A stretch of 64,000 nucleotides of DNA from NCBI RefSeq assembly GCF_000970345.1, contig NZ_LAQU01000002.1, positions 248,001-312,000 on the forward strand. The letters run 5' to 3'. Under the pieces are notes generated by a model, which worked only from the letters and a program-made list of their open reading frames with translations, was not told the origin of the DNA and did not search any database. The DNA is from Robbsia andropogonis. Its GTDB lineage: Bacteria > Pseudomonadota > Gammaproteobacteria > Burkholderiales > Burkholderiaceae. Positions 60,506 to 64,000 of this stretch are shown here, in pieces. Within the stretch, counting starts at the first letter, position 1. Each line of letters begins with the position of its first letter. Made by a program: the position numbers and the translations under genes.

Positions 60506-61331
60506 AATGCCGAATACGCCATGCAAAGCGGGATTCAACATCAAGCAATAGGGGGCCAACAACGACGTTTTCGGCAGGGAATTGTTCTGGAATCCATGCC
60601 GAGGGTATTTGCTGACGGGACCCTACAGATCCGCGCAAATTGTTCAAAATTCGGTGTGTGATGTCTAATTGCGGTCGTTACGTATTTTGCCGGAAGGTCA
60701 AACATTTGCGTCGTTCGTACCGGATCGTCGAGCCTAGCGGCACGGAGTTGGCATTCGCATTGATTGCGTATAAAGTTTTGAATCAACATAGCCGAATCCT
60801 GTCGACGCGCCGCCATATAAACCCCTCCGTTCACGTTTCTGTCGTTCGCCCCGCGTCCCGAGAATCTCGTTGCTTGATTAAATGGAGCAACATCGAAATC
60901 GCGTTCTAGATTAAAACCGTCGACAAAAAGAAGAAGCCGGTACGGTAGCAACTACCCAAAAAAGCGCTCATCTCGTCTCCTGCATATGCCGATATATTTT
61001 CCTGGCGAAGGCGACACCCGACGGATCAATATGGCATTGCCCTCTTTCGCATCATCGGCTGAAATATCCGGGATAAAACGCCACACGAGCTCCGATGATC
61101 TATTCACTCACATGCGCCGCCTATTCGTATCGAGTTGCCTTCGCTTAAAAGAACGAGCGGATATCTGCATAAAATGCATCGTACGCAGGAGCGCGAAGCG
61201 CTCCCTTGAGGAGACAGCGGTTCCGCGCCTATTGATGACAGAGGAATTCCCTCATCCATATACATCCTCGCGCCAACGAAGCAAGTGACGGCGCGTTAAC
61301 ACCGTCTGCTTTAACCAAAGATCCTGAAGTT

Positions 61332-61347
61332 GTTTACCCGGGTAAAC
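61332..61347. promoter_or_regulatory. parS site 6
   Basis: Perfect copy of the 16-base palindrome, 225 bases upstream of the symporter gene. Confidence 0.85.
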
Positions 61348-61572
61348 AACGCCACACACCATTGTCGCCTATGCGGATCGGTGATCACGTTATCCCGGAC
61401 AACATATTTCATGTCTCATCCATGTAGAAATCTCGCCAGTCACAGAAAGTGCCACCGCCTGTCATGAGAATAGTCGGAAATCAAGCATCTCCTCTATGCG
61501 AGCGGGCCTACGTCGGACAGGCTTCCTCCGTTGTTGGCACTTTTTGGTCAACTAAAAGCGAGGAGAGATGGT

Positions 61573-63066
61573 GTGGATTCTTTGTTGTTGAGGTGGACTG
61601 GTGAACTCGCTGATGCCGTGTCAGGGATGGCTTTAGTGGCAACGCTTTTAGGCGCGGGTGCGTTCTTCACCTATCGATTTGGTGGCGTCCAGATACGTGC
61701 CTTGTTCGAGAGCTTACGCGTAATGGCCGGAAGCGGAACGGGTGCAGGGCGCGGCATCACTCCTTTCCAGGCGTTTGCAACCGGTTTGGCGAGTCGAGTA
61801 GGTACAGGAAATATCGCCGGTGTTGCTGTAGCGCTATCAATGGGCGGTCCAGGGGCAATTTTCTGGATGTGGATGACAGCGTTATTGGGTATGGCATCCG
61901 CTTTTGGAGAATCCACCCTTGCTCAAATATTCAAGGTTCCACATCGCGATCACACTTTCCGTGGCGGGCCCGCTTACTACATACGCGATGGACTAAAGGC
62001 AAAATGGCTTGGAAATATTTTCGCTGCTGCCTTGATTTTTGCATTCGGCTTTGCATTGAATACCGTTCAAGCGAACTCGATCGCGGACGCTTTTCATACA
62101 TCGTTTGGCTGGTCTAAGATGGCCGTCGGCATAGGCCTCGTGTTGATCACCATCCCGATTGTTTTCGGAGGTATCCGCCGTATAGCGTTGAGTGCCCAAT
62201 ACATCGTGCCGCTGATGGCGCTGATCTATATTGGTCTATCGGGCTATGTGGTTCTCGTCAATTTTGAAGCCATTCCCAGCGTCTTAGGAACAATCTATCG
62301 GCACGCATTTGGCGTGGAGCAGGCGGCAGGTGGCACCGCAGGATATGCCGTGGGCCAGGCGGTCATGATGGGAGTTCGTCGCGGTCTGTTTTCAAATGAA
62401 GCTGGAATGGGAAGCGCACCCAATGCCGCCGCGGTCGCGACTGCAAAACACCCCGTTCAACAGGGCTTACTACAGATGCTGGGTGTCTGTTTTGACACAA
62501 TGATCGTCTGTACCGGGACCGCGGCCCTTATCCTGCTGTCCGGTGCATTTGAACCCGGCGGCGGGATGGTAGGGGCGTCGTTAACACAGCGGGCAATGGC
62601 CGTTCATGTAGGCGAATGGGGCTTGCCCTATATGGCGGTGACGCTATTCTTTCTCGCCTACTCTAGCGTTTTGGGGAATTGCGCGTATGCCGAAGTGAAT
62701 GTCGACTTCCTGACCAAGCATCCTGCGGCGTTGTATCTGTTCCGACTTGCCGTTGTATGCGCGGTGATGACAGGGGCGCTATCTAGCTTGCCTCTAGTCT
62801 GGAGTTTGGCTGACATCAGTACCGCTCTCATGGCGTTTATTAATATTGCCGCGGTTGTTCTGTTGTCTCGCTATATCGTTATTGCATGGCACGACTATCG
62901 TATGCAGCGTAAAGCCGGCATCAGAGCCCCCGTATTTAGCCGCGCGACGCTGGGGGATCTCGACATGTACATTCATGCTGAAGTCTGGGGACCAAAGACA
63001 AGCGTGGGCCAAAAAGAGAGTAGCGAGCACGCCCTGATTGGCGAACAAACCAGGCAGACCCAGTAG
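61573..63066 (+). CDS. Alanine/glycine:cation symporter (AGCS family)
   Basis: A 497-residue transporter with about eleven membrane segments. The AGCS signature is seen as FATGLASRVGTGNIAGVAVALSMGGPGAIFWMWMTALLGMASAFGE, with FRGGPAYYI and VRRGLFSNEAGMGSAPNAAA further on; these bind Na+ and the amino acid. It imports alanine or glycine with sodium. The start is GTG at 61573, supported by AGGAGA 6 bases upstream; the TTG 14 codons earlier is less likely. It sits alone between parS sites 6 and 7. Confidence 0.92.
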   Translation: MDSLLLRWTGELADAVSGMALVATLLGAGAFFTYRFGGVQIRALFESLRVMAGSGTGAGRGITPFQAFATGLASRVGTGNIAGVAVALSMGGPGAIFWMWMTALLGMASAFGESTLAQIFKVPHRDHTFRGGPAYYIRDGLKAKWLGNIFAAALIFAFGFALNTVQANSIADAFHTSFGWSKMAVGIGLVLITIPIVFGGIRRIALSAQYIVPLMALIYIGLSGYVVLVNFEAIPSVLGTIYRHAFGVEQAAGGTAGYAVGQAVMMGVRRGLFSNEAGMGSAPNAAAVATAKHPVQQGLLQMLGVCFDTMIVCTGTAALILLSGAFEPGGGMVGASLTQRAMAVHVGEWGLPYMAVTLFFLAYSSVLGNCAYAEVNVDFLTKHPAALYLFRLAVVCAVMTGALSSLPLVWSLADISTALMAFINIAAVVLLSRYIVIAWHDYRMQRKAGIRAPVFSRATLGDLDMYIHAEVWGPKTSVGQKESSEHALIGEQTRQTQ

Positions 63067-63120
63067 CCAGAAGCCTTGAATCGGCAAAATCTCTTTGCTT
63101 TGGATTCCTCGTTGCGGTTT

Positions 63121-63136
63121 GTTTACCCGGGTAAAC
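63121..63136. promoter_or_regulatory. parS site 7
   Basis: Perfect copy of the 16-base palindrome, beyond the symporter gene. Confidence 0.85.
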
Positions 63137-63435
63137 AAACCGTACGCTATACATTCAATTTGCCGTTCCTCAAAAAGTTCTGGAACGTCTGGGCGTAACG
63201 GCGATGCATCATTTATGTGTCTCGAATCGTGCCATCAGATGCATCCCCAACAACTGCGATTGATTCACTTTCATTCATGCATTATCGAATATAATCATGT
63301 ACGACGTTTTTTATGTGAACTTCAAGCAATTTCTCATCATTCAGCCGGAATCCCTCGCCAGGTAAGGGATTCCGCAGGTGAGTAGCGATCTTTGGTGATC
63401 GCGATGAGATAAAGGACATCCATAGGGCCCGTGAA
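63137..63435. other. Leader of the recombinase gene
   Basis: About 300 bases without a gene between parS site 7 and the recombinase. It contains the strong hairpin at 63346-63374. Confidence 0.4.
63346..63374. repeat. Perfect 10-bp inverted repeat upstream of the recombinase
   Basis: CGGAATCCCT and AGGGATTCCG are perfect inverted repeats around a 9-base spacer. No T run follows, so it is not an ordinary terminator. Size and place, 62 bases before the recombinase start, suit a recombination core site or an operator. Confidence 0.45.
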
Positions 63436-64000
63436 ATGCCATTAAGCACAAGACGATTGGAGAATTCGCATTTCGCGTTCTATCGTGCCTATTTGGAAGG
63501 TCCGGACGCGCTTGATCTGGCCGCTCTTGCGGATCGCTATTTGGATTGCGGACGTGATCCGCGTCGTGTCCGTGCGTTATTACGATGGTTGCAGGACGAA
63601 TTCGCCGCGGCCGCCCGTCGCAACGGTGATTGGGAAGCGTTGCGGCTGTTGCGACTCCCGAAATCACTTGAGCACCATGATGATCACGCGGACGCTTCAT
63701 TCACACCGTCGTTGACAGATTTTGCCGCGCAGGTCGATCCAGACAATGTGTACGGTGAGGCCGAACTCATTGGGCTGTATCGTGAGCACCATCCGAAAGC
63801 CGACAATCGTCGGGCGGCGAAAACCGCGCGCCTACGAGAGCGGCGTCTTGCCGCGTTGCGCCGTTTGCAGCATATCTCCGTGGATGCCCCACAGCCAGGG
63901 CATGCCGTCGACGGATGGTTTGATGCGAATGTCGTCATGCGAATGCACCGTGCAGGCATAGCAACGCTTGCACAGTTATGCGAAACGATCAACGGGAATG
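63436..64000 (+). CDS. DUF3701 tyrosine recombinase/integrase, 5' part
   Basis: The first 188 codons of a plus-strand gene that leaves the window. The product begins MPLSTRRLENSHFAFYRAYLE and continues with RYLDCGRDPRRVRALLRWLQDEFAAAARRNG, SLTDFAAQVDPDNVYGEAELIGLYRE and PGHAVDGWFDANVVMRMHRAGIATLAQLCETING. This is the DUF3701 N-terminal domain of phage-integrase-family recombinases common on Burkholderia replicons; the catalytic domain would follow beyond the window. It may resolve dimers of this replicon or be part of a mobile element. Confidence 0.85.
   Translation, partial: MPLSTRRLENSHFAFYRAYLEGPDALDLAALADRYLDCGRDPRRVRALLRWLQDEFAAAARRNGDWEALRLLRLPKSLEHHDDHADASFTPSLTDFAAQVDPDNVYGEAELIGLYREHHPKADNRRAAKTARLRERRLAALRRLQHISVDAPQPGHAVDGWFDANVVMRMHRAGIATLAQLCETINGN

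Larger units (their letters stand above)
59563..61572. other. Gene-poor centromere region
   Basis: About 2 kb holding parS sites 2 to 6 and no convincing gene. The longer open frames (for example 59622-60083 plus and 60541-60951 minus) lack ribosome binding sites and known motifs, and one begins within a parS site. The region looks like decayed accessory DNA kept as a ParB loading zone. Confidence 0.5.

Noticed and set aside
60541-60951. A 136-codon minus-strand frame with FVDGFNLE near its start, slightly like NYN-domain proteins.
   Set aside because: The remainder shows none of the NYN core motifs and the opposite strand is equally open; probably chance.

Overview
The window looks like part of a secondary replicon (chromid or megaplasmid) of a Burkholderia-type betaproteobacterium. 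The evidence is the gene style (NodT/HlyD/RND efflux operon, DUF3701 integrase, ParA with an N-terminal helix-turn-helix, short H-NS family protein), moderately high GC, and a TrfA-type initiator with iterons, parAB and seven parS palindromes near the right end. I cannot name the species. No rRNA, tRNA, CRISPR array or intact insertion sequence was recognised.

Layout. 1-21,872 is one minus-strand run of 21 genes with almost no gaps, many joined by ATGA overlaps. It reads as a biosynthetic gene cluster that I cannot match to a known product. It opens with a fatty acyl-AMP ligase. An outer-membrane delivery module follows (ABC ATPase, FtsX/LolCE-type permease, LolA-like protein, outer-membrane barrel). 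Then come an acyl carrier protein, two acyl-CoA dehydrogenase-like proteins, three KASIII-fold proteins (one without the catalytic cysteine), a diiron oxygenase, a type III PLP decarboxylase, a second AMP-ligase, a citrate synthase homologue, a methyltransferase, a SyrP/TauD-like dioxygenase and an ABC exporter. Beside it lie a truncated LysR copy, an intact LysR gene and a divergent membrane fatty acid desaturase (22.1-24.8 kb), probably linked to the cluster.

24.8-31.7 kb holds an AraC-type remnant, a GNAT acetyltransferase, a DctA-type transporter with a fumarase-superfamily lyase under a divergent GntR regulator (twin 16-bp operators), and a two-component system. 31.8-38.1 kb is a NodT-HlyD-RND efflux operon whose pump gene is frameshifted at a run of eight C. 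38.4-46.3 kb has an IclR regulator, a nicotinamide phosphoribosyltransferase, and an operon of ECF sigma factor, membrane anti-sigma candidate, metal-resistance-type periplasmic protein, DUF1800 and DUF1501. 46.5-52.9 kb has a chemotaxis receptor and a four-gene sugar/glycerol-phosphate type ABC importer.

53-64 kb is the replicon maintenance region: an H-NS family protein, an AT-rich stretch, an iteron origin with a DnaA box, rep (TrfA family), parA (frameshifted in a T run), parB, seven parS sites spread over 3.8 kb, an alanine/glycine:cation symporter, and the 5' part of a DUF3701 tyrosine recombinase running off the end.
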